Source: RUG11894 sp964344335 (GTDB taxonomy: Bacteria; Bacillota; Clostridia; Peptostreptococcales; Anaerovoracaceae). Taken from it: a DNA stretch of 43,195 bases. Within the stretch, counting starts at the first letter, position 1, and every line of letters starts with the position of its first letter. This document shows, in pieces, positions 34,637 to 43,177 of this stretch. Below the pieces are notes generated by a model, which did no database searches, was not told the DNA's origin, and was given only the letters and a program-made list of their open reading frames with translations. Location: assembly GCA_964344335.1 (NCBI GenBank), contig CAYFMW010000010.1, positions 1 to 43,195 on the forward strand, read 5' to 3'. The translations under genes and the position numbers were made by a program.

Positions 34637-35791
34637 TTAGCGCACGAATCCGTTATTCTCCACGCGCTTAAAGTTCGTAAATATCTCGTAACTGATGGTT
34701 CCGGCTTCCTTTGCCCAGTCCTCGGCGTATATAGCTTTATCTCCGTCGCTTCCTATCAGTATTGCCACATCTCCCATCTTTACATCCGGAATGTCCGTAA
34801 CATCCAGCATCATCTGATCCATGCAGATTCTCCCCGCCCCATAGCAATACTCTCCGTGTACTATGGCCTTAAGCTTGCCGTTCGAAAGCTTTCTGGGCAC
34901 GCCGTCTGCATATCCTATGCATATGGTCGCAATCTTTGTCGGCCTCTCCGCCTTAAAGCTGCGTCCATAGCCTACGGTATCGCCGACGGCTACATCGCGT
35001 ACGCTTGCAATGTGAGCCTTCAGAGTCATAACGGGCTTAAGATTCAGCTCGCGCTTCGTATAATCCTCGTAGTCCTGATGCGCACCGTACATGAGTATTC
35101 CGAAGCGGGCATAATCGGCCTTTATGGGCGAATAATTTACGCTTCCGTAGCTGTTCTGTATATGTATGACACCGGGGTCAATGCCTGCCGCAAGCAGCTT
35201 CTCTTTAGCTTTATAGACGGCCTCGATCTGCCCCTTCGTAAACCCGACATGCTCCGGCGCGTCCGTGTCCGCCGCCGGCAGATGCGTGTACATGCCGAGG
35301 CAATCTATATTAGGCAGATTGTAGCATTTCTTCATGGCATCGTAGTCGTCCTTCGCAACACCTATGCGGTGCATTCCGGTATCTATCGCAAGATGAGCCA
35401 TGAGCTTCGGATTTTCAATCTCCGGCATAGCAGCCTTTACCATGCGGCCGAAGAGATCGTCTAACTGCAGCGCGTACTCGTAGCTTATAAGCGTCTGGGT
35501 TAGTCTGTATCGGTATATTTCCATGGCCATAGCCGGCGAGGTATATCCGAGTATCAATATAAATCCGTCTATGCCGCCCTCTCTAAGCTCTATAGCCTCG
35601 TTCAGAGTCGCAACGCAGAAATGCTTTACGCCGAACTCTTCGAGTTTATGGGCGATCTGAAGCGCCCCGTGACCGTAAGCGTTCGCCTTTACAACACCCA
35701 TTATGCCGATATCGGAGTTAAACTCCGCCGACATCACTTCCAGATTGTTTTTAAGTGCCTGTGCATCGAGTTCTATCCATGCTCTGTTCAT
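34637..35791 (-). CDS. alr: Alanine racemase (second copy)
   Basis: A second fold-type III PLP racemase, 384 residues from the ATG at 35791, chosen for its GGAGGAGGGG site and because MNRAWIELD is the usual N-terminus. The PLP lysine lies in GVVKANAYGHGA (about residue 35), the catalytic Tyr in TVGYGRSFKA, and the CMDQMMLDVTD motif near the C-terminus is intact. The motifs are closer to canonical Alr than those of copy 1 at 1254-2354, so this is the better candidate for the housekeeping enzyme. It has its own promoter. Confidence 0.95.
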   Translation of the reverse strand: MNRAWIELDAQALKNNLEVMSAEFNSDIGIMGVVKANAYGHGALQIAHKLEEFGVKHFCVATLNEAIELREGGIDGFILILGYTSPAMAMEIYRYRLTQTLISYEYALQLDDLFGRMVKAAMPEIENPKLMAHLAIDTGMHRIGVAKDDYDAMKKCYNLPNIDCLGMYTHLPAADTDAPEHVGFTKGQIEAVYKAKEKLLAAGIDPGVIHIQNSYGSVNYSPIKADYARFGILMYGAHQDYEDYTKRELNLKPVMTLKAHIASVRDVAVGDTVGYGRSFKAERPTKIATICIGYADGVPRKLSNGKLKAIVHGEYCYGAGRICMDQMMLDVTDIPDVKMGDVAILIGSDGDKAIYAEDWAKEAGTISYEIFTNFKRVENNGFVR

Positions 35792-35857
35792 AATAAAAGT
35801 CCCCTCCTCCGCGCAGGAAGCCTTTAAATTACTATTCCGTCTGCGCTCAACGCAATT

Positions 35858-35886
35858 ATTGTAACCCAAAAAGCGACACATATCAA
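35858..35886 (-). promoter_or_regulatory. Predicted promoter of alanine racemase 2
   Basis: Minus strand TTGATA (35881-35886), 17 bases, TACAAT (35858-35863). Ideal spacing; a leader of roughly 60 bases before the ATG. Confidence 0.72.
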
Positions 35887-35950
35887 AGAATATCATAAGG
35901 ATACCCCAAGGCGGTTTACGCAAGTTTTACAAAGCGGTTGTGAAAAAAGG

Positions 35951-35979
35951 TTGACAATAATGATTATTACTATTATGTA
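35951..35979 (+). promoter_or_regulatory. Fur/PerR-type operator inside a promoter
   Basis: AATAAT-G-ATTATT (35956-35968) is a perfect 6-1-6 palindrome of the PerR/Fur-box kind. It lies directly behind a perfect -35 TTGACA (35951-35956); TATGTA at 35974-35979 is a possible -10 with 17-base spacing. It would let a Fur-family repressor control its own gene and the rubrerythrins. Confidence 0.6.
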
Positions 35980-35980
35980 C

Positions 35981-36348
35981 ATGTCGGATAACGATGAGAA
36001 ATTATTAAGAAACGCAGATTCATTAAAAAACGACAAGCCATTCTCGAGCGCGTACGCTCTACCGATGTCCACCCGAGTGCGGAATGGGTCTACCAGGAAC
36101 TCAAACCGGAGTATCCGGACCTTTCATCGGGTACTGTTTATCGCAATCTCGCGGCATTTAAAAAAGAAGGGTTAATAAAATTGCTGGGGACGATAGACGG
36201 ACTCGAACGCTTCGACGGAAATACGGAGCCCCACGCTCACTTTATCTGCAAGCAATGCGCTGCGGTCATATCTATCAGGGAGAGGCAATGCCTGAAGGCT
36301 ACAAGTGCCCGCTCTGCGGCGTTGACGGAAGCAAGTTCATCGAGATGA
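35981..36348 (+). pseudogene. Fur/PerR-family regulator, frameshifted and truncated
   Basis: The winged-helix half of a Fur-family regulator is clear: KKRQAILERVRSTDVHPSAE, then LSSGTVYRNLAAFKKEGL and ERFDGNTEPHAHFICKQC. The likely beginning MSDNDEKLL (ATG at 35981) is in another frame, so a one-base change near 36009 splits the start from the rest. After the first CxxC (ICKQC, near 36257) the frame leaves the family and ends at a TGA at 36348. The second CxxC and the dimerisation domain are gone, replaced by rubrerythrin DNA. The product cannot be a normal metal-sensing dimer. Confidence 0.75.
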
Positions 36349-36497
36349 AGGAAGGCGCGGCCCTCGCGGCGGAGCATGTATTCGGAGTAGGCATGAATCT
36401 GGATGCTATCCACGATACCGTCCATGAAATGGCCAGGGACGAAGCCAGACACGGCAAGGCTTTTGCAGGGCTGCTCGAAAGATACTTCGGCAAGTAG
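36252..36497 (+). pseudogene. Rubrerythrin with N-terminal rubredoxin domain, internally deleted
   Basis: Part of a rubredoxin knuckle is present (RCGHIYQGE and YKCPLCG, with the first CxxC incomplete), then AAEHVFGVG, then directly NLDAIHDTVHEMARDEARHG and GKAFAGLLERYFGK. These are the two ends of a reverse-type rubrerythrin (NADH peroxidase) of about 200 residues; roughly 110-130 residues including most di-iron ligands are missing in frame near 36395-36405. The beginning is fused out of frame to the Fur remnant. It would not work as a peroxide reductase. Confidence 0.72.
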
Positions 36498-36552
36498 TAA
36501 AGCCGAACACAAAAAAGCTTTCAAAGGACTTCTCGACAGATATTTCAATTAA
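36498..36552 (+). pseudogene. Tail of a second rubrerythrin
   Basis: Right after the stop of the first remnant, the frame AEHKKAFKGLLDRYFN plus stop (36502-36552) repeats the C-terminal end of a rubrerythrin, but with many synonymous and some amino acid differences from HGKAFAGLLERYFGK. It is the end of a diverged tandem paralogue whose body is absent. Confidence 0.65.
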
Positions 36553-36594
36553 CGAGACCTCTAATTGATGACGAGAGAAGCTTCAGTGAAGATG

Positions 36595-36620
36595 CAAAAG
36601 ACCGGCTATGCCGGCCTTTT
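36595..36620. terminator. Bidirectional terminator between the rubrerythrin remnants and tRNA-Ala
   Basis: AAAAG-A-CCGGC and GCCGG-C-CTTTT form a stem with one A/C mismatch and a 3-base loop. It has a T-run on either strand and serves the plus-strand remnants and the minus-strand tRNA. Confidence 0.7.
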
Positions 36621-36650
36621 GCTCGTTTCCGAGTTCGGATTTGCATGTTT

Positions 36651-36726
36651 TGGTGGAGACGAAGAGGATCGAACTCTCGACCTCCGCGTTGCGAACGCGG
36701 CGCTCTCCCGGCTGAGCTACGTCCCC
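36651..36726 (-). tRNA. tRNA-Ala (anticodon CGC)
   Basis: A 76-base cloverleaf on the minus strand. The acceptor arm GGGGACG pairs with CGTCTCC and includes the G3-U70 wobble that marks tRNA-Ala. The D arm is GCTC/GAGC, the anticodon stem CCGCG/CGCGG holds the loop TTCGCAA (anticodon CGC), and the T arm is GAGAG-TTCGATC-CTCTT (one G-T pair). The CCA end is encoded. A terminator follows at 36595-36620. Confidence 0.96.
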
Positions 36727-36891
36727 AAAGGACCCCTACATGATACGACAAAATTTGAGCAACTGCAAGGAAAGATTTTATCAGTATGCATTTTTATCAA
36801 ATTTCGCCACCCCTGCGTATACAAAGGGAATAGCGAATATGTTAAAATGGCAAGGTGATTGTAGATACATGTTATCAGTCAGGAGGTTAAA

Positions 36892-37830
36892 ATGTCCGAT
36901 ATTAAAAAAATAGGCGTCGCCGGTTCCGGAACGATGGGAGCGGGCATAGCCCAAATTCTGGCACAGCACGGCTACAAGGTCGTCGTTTCCGACCTCGAAG
37001 AAAGATTCCTCGAAATCGGGCAGCGGATTATTGCGACCAATGTCGGGATTCTTGAAAATCAAGGACTCATCTCACCCGAAGGAATCGAACTTGTAAAGAG
37101 CAATATTTCATTCACGACCACAAAAGAAGAGTTCCGCGACTGTCAGCTCATAATTGAGGCCATAGTGGAAAAACTCGATGTAAAGAAAGCCTTCTGGAAG
37201 GAAGTCGAAGCCATCGTCACCCGCGATTGTATACTGGCCAGCAACACCTCCGGACTATCTATCAACGCCCAGTGCGAAGAACTGCAACACAGGGACCGCT
37301 TTATAGGAATGCACTGGTGGAATCCCCCGAACATCATCCCTTTAATCGAGCTTATAAAAGGCGATGAAAGCTCCGAAAAAACCGTCGAAGCTCTGGAAGA
37401 ACTCATCAGAAAAATCGGCAAACAGAGCGTCGTCGTACTGAAAGATGCACCCGGCTTTATAGGCAACAGGCTTCAATTTGCGGTATTCCGCGAAGCCCTT
37501 CATATCCTCGAAGAGGGTATTGCAACTGCGGAGGATATCGATAAAGCGATGCGCTTCGGGCCGGGCTTTCGCTATCCGCACATCGGTCCCCTCCAAACGG
37601 CGGATCTCGGAGGGCTCGACACCTTCTACTATATTTCGAGCTACCTCTTCGCAGAACTCAGCGACAGAAAGGATGTCCCAGCAATCCTTCAGGAAAAGAT
37701 GGACAAAGGAGAACTGGGAACAAAAGCTAAGAAGGGCTTTTACGATTATCCCGGAGAGAAGGTTAGCGAGGTAATCAGCAAAAGAGACGAGAAGTTCTTC
37801 GAACAGCTAAAACTTGCTATGACTGAATAA
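36892..37830 (+). CDS. 3-hydroxyacyl-CoA dehydrogenase family protein
   Basis: An NAD(P)-dependent dehydrogenase of 312 residues, cytosolic. The Rossmann motif GVAGSGTMGAGIAQ (8-21), SNTSGLSI (117-124) and the catalytic histidine H141 in MHWWNPP are present, and the C-terminal 6-phosphogluconate-type helical domain is complete (KAMRFGPGFRYPHIGP, then DKGELGTKAKKGFYDY). The HWWNPP wording differs from HFFNPV of butyrate-pathway Hbd, so the substrate may be another 3-hydroxyacyl-CoA or a 3-hydroxy acid. It is not accompanied by crotonase, thiolase or acyl-CoA dehydrogenase genes. Confidence 0.88.
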   Translation: MSDIKKIGVAGSGTMGAGIAQILAQHGYKVVVSDLEERFLEIGQRIIATNVGILENQGLISPEGIELVKSNISFTTTKEEFRDCQLIIEAIVEKLDVKKAFWKEVEAIVTRDCILASNTSGLSINAQCEELQHRDRFIGMHWWNPPNIIPLIELIKGDESSEKTVEALEELIRKIGKQSVVVLKDAPGFIGNRLQFAVFREALHILEEGIATAEDIDKAMRFGPGFRYPHIGPLQTADLGGLDTFYYISSYLFAELSDRKDVPAILQEKMDKGELGTKAKKGFYDYPGEKVSEVISKRDEKFFEQLKLAMTE

Positions 37831-37907
37831 CGACAAGCTTTCTGCACAGAATTTTCACACAAACCTTAACTCGTATATGCTAAAATAAACGGAAGGAGGG
37901 ACGAACA

Positions 37908-38537
37908 ATGAAAGCAAAATATGTTATTACGATCGACAGAGAGTTCGGAAGCGGCGGCAGAGATATCGGAATAAAGTTGGCTCAACATTTTGAGATACCC
38001 TTCTACGACAAGGAGCTGACCAGACTTGCCAGCGAACACGGCGGGCTTGACGAAGAATTTATGGCGGAAAACGAGGAGAGAGCTCCGATAGTCAGCACGA
38101 CGGCCTTTGCAAGAAAGGGCCTAAGCATATTCTATCAACCTTCACTTTCGGACACCATATTCCTGGATCAATCCAAAATAATAAGGGAAATGGCTGCCAA
38201 GGGCCCCTGTGTAATAGTCGGAAGAGCCGCGGATTATGTTCTCAGGGATATGGGCACCGTCGATGTATTCATCTCCGCCGGGATTGAATACAAAAAGGCA
38301 AGAAGACGCAAAAGGGATGCCCCGAACGAAAGGGACTTTAACGACGAACAGCTGGAAAAGTATATCCGAGATATAGACAAGCAGCGCCAGAAGTACTACG
38401 AACATTATACGGGCCGCCGCTGGGGCATGATAGGTAACTATCACCTCTGCATATGGGTTGACGACATAGGCTCGGACGGGGCCGTCGAGGTCATACTCAA
38501 ATACATAGAACACTTGGACAAGGAAAAGGAAGACTGA
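37908..38537 (+). CDS. Cytidylate kinase-like family protein
   Basis: A 209-residue cytosolic protein of the cytidylate-kinase-2-like family. ITIDREFGSGGRDIGIKLA (8-26) carries the P-loop-like region, GPCVIVGRAADYVL (about 102-115) the central strand, and the basic lid RRRKRDAPNERDF follows. The family is widespread in Clostridia and is distinct from true Cmk; its substrate is unknown. GGAGGG precedes the ATG. TGCTAAAAT at 37878-37886 is a possible extended -10. The next gene starts 50 bases downstream on the same strand. Confidence 0.82.
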   Translation: MKAKYVITIDREFGSGGRDIGIKLAQHFEIPFYDKELTRLASEHGGLDEEFMAENEERAPIVSTTAFARKGLSIFYQPSLSDTIFLDQSKIIREMAAKGPCVIVGRAADYVLRDMGTVDVFISAGIEYKKARRRKRDAPNERDFNDEQLEKYIRDIDKQRQKYYEHYTGRRWGMIGNYHLCIWVDDIGSDGAVEVILKYIEHLDKEKED

Positions 38538-38587
38538 GGCTGTACGCCCTTCAGGCTTCGCATCAATATTTACCACGGGAGAAATTT

Positions 38588-40027
38588 ATGAACACTACCA
38601 TCTACAGAGACGACTCACTTTTTAACTGCGAAATCCACAACCTCCGCAAGCTGAGCGAAGGAGGTCAGGCCGCGCTCGTATTGGAAAAGCCCTGCGAGGG
38701 CAGCGTCACAACGCCCGTATACAAGCTCGAATCACCTGCAAACGATCTGGTGCCTTCATGGAATACGCGGACGCCCGAGGGCAGCCACGCGGAAATCTTC
38801 GTAAGACTTCTAATCGAAGGCCGCTGGAGCAAGTGGTTCAGCTACGGCAAATGGAGCACCCTCATCGAGCGCAGATGCCCGGACGACGAAGATCGTTTAG
38901 CCTGGTCGAACAGTTGGCGCGACGGTGGCGACAGCTCCATAAATGTAAAGGACGGAAAGCTCGCCGAGGCATTCCAGCTCAAGGCTGTGCTCAGGGCACA
39001 CCCGAATGCGAAGGAGATGCCCTCGATTAGGCTCCTTGCAGCCACTTGGAAGAACACGGACGACCCCGATTGGCACAGCAAACTGTCCTATCCGGAGGAA
39101 AAGGTTGAGGAAAAGAAGCGTGTTCTATTGGATACTCCCGCAATTTCCCAGATGAGACGAGACCCGGCCTACGGAGGGGTCATATGCTCGGCAGTTACAA
39201 TCACCGTCCTCATGAATACTTACGGCAGGGATTTTCTTCCCGAGGAAGTAACATATGCAGGCCTGGATTACGCTTTCGTAGGCAACGGAAACTGGAGCTA
39301 CAGCTGCGCATGCGCGGGGGCCTACGGCTTCGAAAGCTTCTGCGTCTACACCGATTTCGAAGGGCTCCGGCAGGAGCTTTCCAAGGGCCATCCCGTGGGA
39401 CTCTCGGTAAAATACAGCCTCAGGCACGACAGCGATGTGCCTTTCCTTGAGAATGCCACCGGCACCACACACGGACACCTCATAGCCTGCATCGGCTACT
39501 ATTTTAACGAGGAGCTGGGTGAATTCGTCTACTATTGCAACGATTCGGCGGGCTCCTTCGATCTGTCCGCAGGACCCAGAGAATACAAAGAATCGGATCT
39601 TTCTAAGGCCTGGTATCGCAGGATGACTTATTTCTGCCGCGACAAGAATCTGCCCGGCGGCGATGCCCACGCATTCAGACGCATGGAGGCAAAGCTTGCG
39701 GAAATCCCGGGCAATCCTGGCGTCTACAGCCTCGAAGCGGGCGGTAATAGAATCGCTCTGCCGAGAGATTTTCAGGATCGCAGGTACGGAAGCTTCGATG
39801 GCCGAGGCACAATATATTGGTACGACGACGAGGAGCACACACCCTTGGGCGAAGGCAGAAGAAGGGTTACAGCAAACCGCGTCTTCCACTACGAAGGTGT
39901 AATAATAACGGACGACGGGAATATAAAGATACAGTCGGATCTTTGGAATCTGCTGCTCGCGCAGGGCAGGAAGATCGTGGTCGGAATTGTCGACAGCGCA
40001 GGATATCATTACATAGTAAAATTGTAA
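38588..40027 (+). CDS. C39-like papain-fold peptidase protein
   Basis: A 479-residue protein with an N-terminal beta-rich domain (about 1-165, with FVRLLIEGRWSKWFSYGKWS) followed by a C39_2-like cysteine peptidase domain. The likely nucleophile is Cys in GGVICSAVTITVLM (about residue 200), the histidine lies in TTHGHLIACIGYY (about 292), and an Asn/Asp in YYCNDSAGSF (about 317). There is no signal peptide, so it appears cytosolic, unusual for a C39-like enzyme. A C-terminal segment of about 120 residues is unassigned. The substrate is unknown. A terminator follows. Confidence 0.75.
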   Translation: MNTTIYRDDSLFNCEIHNLRKLSEGGQAALVLEKPCEGSVTTPVYKLESPANDLVPSWNTRTPEGSHAEIFVRLLIEGRWSKWFSYGKWSTLIERRCPDDEDRLAWSNSWRDGGDSSINVKDGKLAEAFQLKAVLRAHPNAKEMPSIRLLAATWKNTDDPDWHSKLSYPEEKVEEKKRVLLDTPAISQMRRDPAYGGVICSAVTITVLMNTYGRDFLPEEVTYAGLDYAFVGNGNWSYSCACAGAYGFESFCVYTDFEGLRQELSKGHPVGLSVKYSLRHDSDVPFLENATGTTHGHLIACIGYYFNEELGEFVYYCNDSAGSFDLSAGPREYKESDLSKAWYRRMTYFCRDKNLPGGDAHAFRRMEAKLAEIPGNPGVYSLEAGGNRIALPRDFQDRRYGSFDGRGTIYWYDDEEHTPLGEGRRRVTANRVFHYEGVIITDDGNIKIQSDLWNLLLAQGRKIVVGIVDSAGYHYIVKL

Positions 40028-40034
40028 GCTTACA

Positions 40035-40058
40035 AAAGGCCCGCAACTGCGGGCCTTT
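40035..40058. terminator. Bidirectional terminator between the C39-like gene and cca
   Basis: AAAGGCCCGCA (40035-40045) and TGCGGGCCTTT (40048-40058) form an 11-bp perfect stem with T-runs on both sides, between convergent genes. Confidence 0.88.
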
Positions 40059-40061
40059 AAC

Positions 40062-41420
40062 TTAACTCCTTGGTGCCCCGCTCTTTTCGAGCTTGCGCGC
40101 ATAGGCGATCGTCTGCTTTAGGGCGTTCTCCCTATCCACTCCGGCGAGCCTTATTTTATGTGCATATTCCAACGCCTCGGAAAAATGAGCCCCCGGCTGC
40201 AATCCGGCCACAATCAGATCTTCGCCGCCCAGCCAGGGCGCGTTCATAATGCCCTCGTACGCTTTGAGCCGCTCGAAGAGAAAATCGCTGCCGTCTTCAA
40301 ATTTTTCATCTCCTGCCAGCAGAGGCTTGTCGGCCATCGCGAAGTAGATTAAATCTCTCGCAGATGCGGCGGCATCGAACATGCGATTTGTGGATTTTAG
40401 GCGCGCGCGGCTGTGCGCGAGCATGTTCGGCTTCATATGAAGGGCGGACATATTCAAAACATAATGCTTGAGCTTTGTTTCGCCCGTAAACCTGTCGAGG
40501 AAGCTCTCTATCAGAGGCAAGCCTTTCTCCTCGTGGCCATAGGCGTGGATTCTCTCTCCCGCAGCTTGCGTCGTGCTGATTTTCCCGAAATCGTGCACGA
40601 GAGCGAGGAGCAGAAAAGCGTAAGGATATTCCACCTCATCCCTGTATTTCGCCGCTCGATCCAAAACCTGCATGCTGTGTATCCAGACATCACCTTCGGG
40701 ATGATATTTAGGGTCCTGCTCCAGGCCGATAAGCTTCGACAACTCCGAAAACCAGGGTTCAAGAGCATCGACCCTCCTTAATACCTCAAAGAAGACAGAA
40801 GGTCTTTCGCTGCCGAGCAGAGCCTTCTTCAGCTCCGCCTCGACCCGCTCCTTGGATAGTGCGGAAGTATCTATCTTGCGGCAAAGCTCGACAGTTTCCT
40901 CCGAAAGCACAAAGTCGAAGCGCGCGGCGAGCTGAGCGGCGCGAAACACCCTCAGCGGATCCTCGACGAAACTTCGAGCGTCCACATGCCTGATTATTCC
41001 GAGCTCCAGATCTCTCCTGCCGCCGAAGTGATCTATAATCTCTCCGCTCAGAACATCCTCCATCAGCGCGTTGAAAGTAAAATCTCTTCGCCGGGCAGCC
41101 TCGAGAGTTCCCATAAAGGGGTCCACGCTAACTTCAAAATCCCTGTGACCCTTCCCTTTCGCCTTCTCCCTTCTAGGCATCGCGATATCGATATCCTGCC
41201 CCTTGAGAGAGTAGACTCCAAAGCTTGAGCCATAAAAAAGGGGCTCAGCGAAGCGCCCTAAAATCTCCTTTAAATCCGAGGGATTTACGCCGTGGACCTC
41301 TATATCCACATCGCCGCCCTCAAGCCCGAGCAGTTTATCGCGCACGAAGCCGCCGACATAGAAGGTTCTGCCGTTCTTTTCCTCCACAGCTCTGGCTATT
41401 TTAATCGTAATATCGTTCAT
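40062..41420 (-). CDS. cca: CCA tRNA nucleotidyltransferase with HD domain
   Basis: Adds or repairs the 3' CCA of tRNAs in the cytosol, 452 residues. The nucleotidyltransferase head has YVGGFVRDKLLG (about 21-32) and GGDVDIEVHG (35-44) with the two catalytic aspartates. RRRDFTFNALMED and EDPLRVFRAAQLAARF are the classical binding motifs. An HD domain follows (LALVHDFGKISTT near 270-282), which in relatives gives phosphatase or phosphodiesterase activity. The tRNA-Ala in this window already encodes CCA, so for that tRNA the role would be repair. Confidence 0.92.
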   Translation of the reverse strand: MNDITIKIARAVEEKNGRTFYVGGFVRDKLLGLEGGDVDIEVHGVNPSDLKEILGRFAEPLFYGSSFGVYSLKGQDIDIAMPRREKAKGKGHRDFEVSVDPFMGTLEAARRRDFTFNALMEDVLSGEIIDHFGGRRDLELGIIRHVDARSFVEDPLRVFRAAQLAARFDFVLSEETVELCRKIDTSALSKERVEAELKKALLGSERPSVFFEVLRRVDALEPWFSELSKLIGLEQDPKYHPEGDVWIHSMQVLDRAAKYRDEVEYPYAFLLLALVHDFGKISTTQAAGERIHAYGHEEKGLPLIESFLDRFTGETKLKHYVLNMSALHMKPNMLAHSRARLKSTNRMFDAAASARDLIYFAMADKPLLAGDEKFEDGSDFLFERLKAYEGIMNAPWLGGEDLIVAGLQPGAHFSEALEYAHKIRLAGVDRENALKQTIAYARKLEKSGAPRS

Positions 41421-41446
41421 GACTATATTTTCTGAGGCATCTTAAT

Positions 41447-43177
41447 TTAATTATTGCAAATACGCTCGGGAATTTCGCTTTTAAGAAATTCCTCCAGACC
41501 ATCCACCGGCAGGGGTTTGGAAAAAAGGTAGCCCTGTACCTCGTCGCAGGCCGCTTCTCTCAGAAACTCCGCCTGCTGCTTTGTTTCCACGCCTTCGGCA
41601 GTTATTCCGGCGTCGAAGGTTTTGGCCAGCAGAATAATTATCTCCGTTATGAAAGCCCTCTTCCTCTCCAGTCCGATATACTTTACGAGTTCTCTATCTA
41701 CTTTTATTCTGTCGAAAGGTATCTTGCTCAGACGGTTAAGGGATGAATATTCGCTGCCGAAATCATCGATAGCTATGCTCATTCCCAATTCCCTCAACTC
41801 AAAGAGTTTTGCAACTACATTCATAATGTTNNNNNNNNNNNNNNNNNNNNNNNNNNNNNNNNNNNNNNNNNNNNNNNNNNNNNNNNNNNNNNNNNNNNNN
41901 NNNNNNNNNNNNNNNNNNNNNNNNNNNNNNGTTGCCGTTAAAATTCCATCTGAGCAAGGCTTCAACGCCGACCGTCCTTCTCGACTTACAACTGACCTGA
42001 GGTTGATACTCCAGAAAAAACTCTTCGTTTTCCAAAGAATTAAAAAGCTTGTTAGCAAACAAGGTGTTCTCTTCGATATTGTGCCCCAGGCGATCCGTAT
42101 AAAACAAAATGTCCTCATCGCTGTTCTTTAATTCATATCCTGCCAAATTGGCGTTCTTCAGGAGTGTTTCCGCGTCCCTTCCGTTCTCCGGATACATAAC
42201 TACGCCTATGCTTACGACGACAAACAGTTCCTCGATTTCCGTCTCGGTCGAAATGGGACGCGAAAAGGAACTCAACAAATCTCTCGCGCAATCTTCAACC
42301 TGTTTGCGATTTTGCACATCGCTCATGACTACGAGCATGCCGCTTGCCCTTTGCTCGCTTTTTATCGGCATCACGAAGAAGGATCTTATACCTCTGGACA
42401 GAAAGAAGTTCCTCTGCTCCTCACTTCCTTTAGAATCATAGTTGGCAATATCTTCGCAGACTATGGGGGCGTCCCGGCTTATCATGGACTTTAATGCGGA
42501 TAAATCCTCTTCGCCAGGCTTCATGCCCGGCTTATAGGGGAATGAATCCCCTGCAGTATCATTTATGCAAGTATTATGGATTGTTGCCTCTATGTACTCC
42601 TCGTCGAATTCCACAATGTATGCATGCTTAAAACCGAGCGTCTCCAGAGCCATCTCGAACATTTCGTCGATCTTTTTTGAAATATTCTTTCTGTCTATTG
42701 CAATAAAGCTTGAAGAAATCCTTTCAAGTATTTCCTGTTCCTTTGCAAATGCTTTATATTCCTTAACCCTCGAAGCATACTCCGCCGTCACATAGCGCAC
42801 GGCAAAATAGCTAATCCAAATAATAAAAATCCTCGTTATATACTCATGTATATTAATATTTACGGAAATGCTTGGTCTCTTCAGCCAAAAGATAATCTGG
42901 GTTGCCGTGGCAATTACGATAAAGGCGTTGCTGTGGGCCCTGCTGTCAAGGATTACCGTGAACAGAAAAAACAGGACATATATAGCCCATATCGTCACGC
43001 CTCCAGTATCTATATCCCTAGTCATAAAGTATACAGCATGGCGACGCTGCATGCTATAAGGAATATCGTATTCTGTGCGCCGTGATGTTTCGTTATATTC
43101 GGCACAAATCTTAAAAATATGCCTAAAAATAATATTGTTCCCGCGATAGCGAGCTCCGAGTTCAGATTCCGGCCCAT
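41447..43177 (-). pseudogene. Membrane GAF-GGDEF-EAL protein, broken at several points
   Basis: A cyclic-di-GMP turnover protein. An ATG at 43177 opens MGRNLNSELAIAG and a hydrophobic region that ends at a frame stop near 43022; the next frame continues MTRDIDTGG with further helices, so the N-terminus has a frameshift or deletion. A GAF-like domain follows. Only the C-terminal half of a GGDEF domain is left (VSIGVVMYPENGRDAETLL); the GGDEF motif and its first half are missing in frame near 42300. The EAL domain has VGVEALLRW, DDFGSEYSSL and AEGVE, but it is interrupted by the assembly gap, which must hide about 80 residues. If real, the protein could only hydrolyse, not make, the messenger. 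Confidence 0.75.
41831..41930. other. Assembly gap of 100 N
   Basis: Exactly 100 N inside the EAL domain, a conventional scaffold gap of unknown true length. From the missing EAL motifs the true gap should be roughly 240 bases. Confidence 0.98.

Noticed and set aside
35951..36175. A 74-residue frame beginning over the Fur operator
   Set aside because: Only its first residues (from 35981) may be the native Fur start; the rest is out of frame with the clear winged-helix sequence.
36565..36858. Frames crossing the tRNA-Ala gene
   Set aside because: The cloverleaf with G3-U70 and an encoded CCA explains this DNA.
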